A program made the translations under genes and the position numbers. The notes under the pieces were generated by a model, which was not told the DNA's origin, searched no databases, and saw nothing but the letters and a program-made list of their open reading frames with translations. Of a stretch of 5,480 bases of DNA, positions 5,427 to 5,480 are shown piece after piece. How positions within the stretch are numbered: the stretch's first letter is position 1; every line of letters starts with the position of its first letter. This stretch comes from Spirochaetaceae bacterium (GTDB lineage: Bacteria; Spirochaetota; Spirochaetia; WRBN01): the NCBI GenBank assembly GCA_020024055.1, contig JAHHUI010000079.1, forward strand, positions 1 to 5,480, given 5' to 3'.

Positions 5427-5480
5427 ATGAAAGATAAACCGATTGTGATAGCGGGGAACGGGCCGTCTCTGGCCCAGATT
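5427..5480 (+). CDS. Second GT42 sialyltransferase copy, 5' end only (cut by window edge)
   Basis: The 18 visible codons encode MKDKPIVIAGNGPSLAQI. All 54 bases are identical to the first 54 bases of the preceding sialyltransferase gene (4475-4528), including the CMP-binding GNGPS motif. It has its own ribosome binding site, GGGGAG (5415-5420), six bases before ATG 5427, and follows the stop of the first copy by 36 bases in the same direction, so the two are probably co-transcribed. The leader differs in detail from that of the first copy, so the identity begins essentially at the coding region. Whether the rest of the gene is also identical, and whether it carries its own G tract, lies outside the window. 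Confidence 0.88.
   Translation, partial: MKDKPIVIAGNGPSLAQI

Noticed and set aside
1..5480. CRISPR arrays, insertion sequences or transposase genes
   Set aside because: No regularly spaced short repeats, terminal inverted repeats or transposase-like reading frames were seen.

Overview
The window looks like chromosomal DNA from a host-associated, glycan-decorating bacterium. The wording of RsmD (IRPAMDRMRES, SFLDLFAGSGI) reminds me of spirochaete, Treponema-type homologues. A long poly-G contingency tract also fits Treponema, but equally Campylobacter, Helicobacter or similar organisms. Taxonomy is therefore a low-confidence inference. The first ~800 bases are visibly AT-rich, while everything from rsmD onward is closer to balanced in composition.

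Layout, all on the + strand: (1) 84-799, a decayed C-terminal remnant of what looks like a restriction-modification DNA methyltransferase, split by a frameshift at an A6 run; (2) 830-1363, rsmD, the 16S rRNA m2G966 methyltransferase; (3) 1417-1490, a tRNA-Ile (anticodon GAT) with its own promoter; (4) 1531-2475, 2542-3480 and 3495-4430, three tandem paralogous family-32 glycosyltransferases with a DxD motif; (5) 4475-5390, a CstII-like GT42 sialyltransferase interrupted by a 12-G tract; (6) 5427-5480, the start of a second GT42 gene, identical to the first over all 54 visible bases.

The most notable system is the phase-variable glycosylation locus. Three GT32 enzymes and at least two tandem GT42 enzymes are packed with gaps of 14-66 bases, so they probably form one operon that builds and caps a surface oligosaccharide. 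The G tract falls exactly between the two active-site tyrosines of the GT42 fold. With 12 G the protein stops at 158 residues (OFF). With 11 G it reads through to a 304-residue enzyme whose spacing between catalytic residues matches Campylobacter CstII exactly (ON). The tandem near-copy adds the possibility of recombination or gene conversion between the copies, so terminal sialylation (or addition of a related nonulosonic acid) could be switched by both slippage and recombination.
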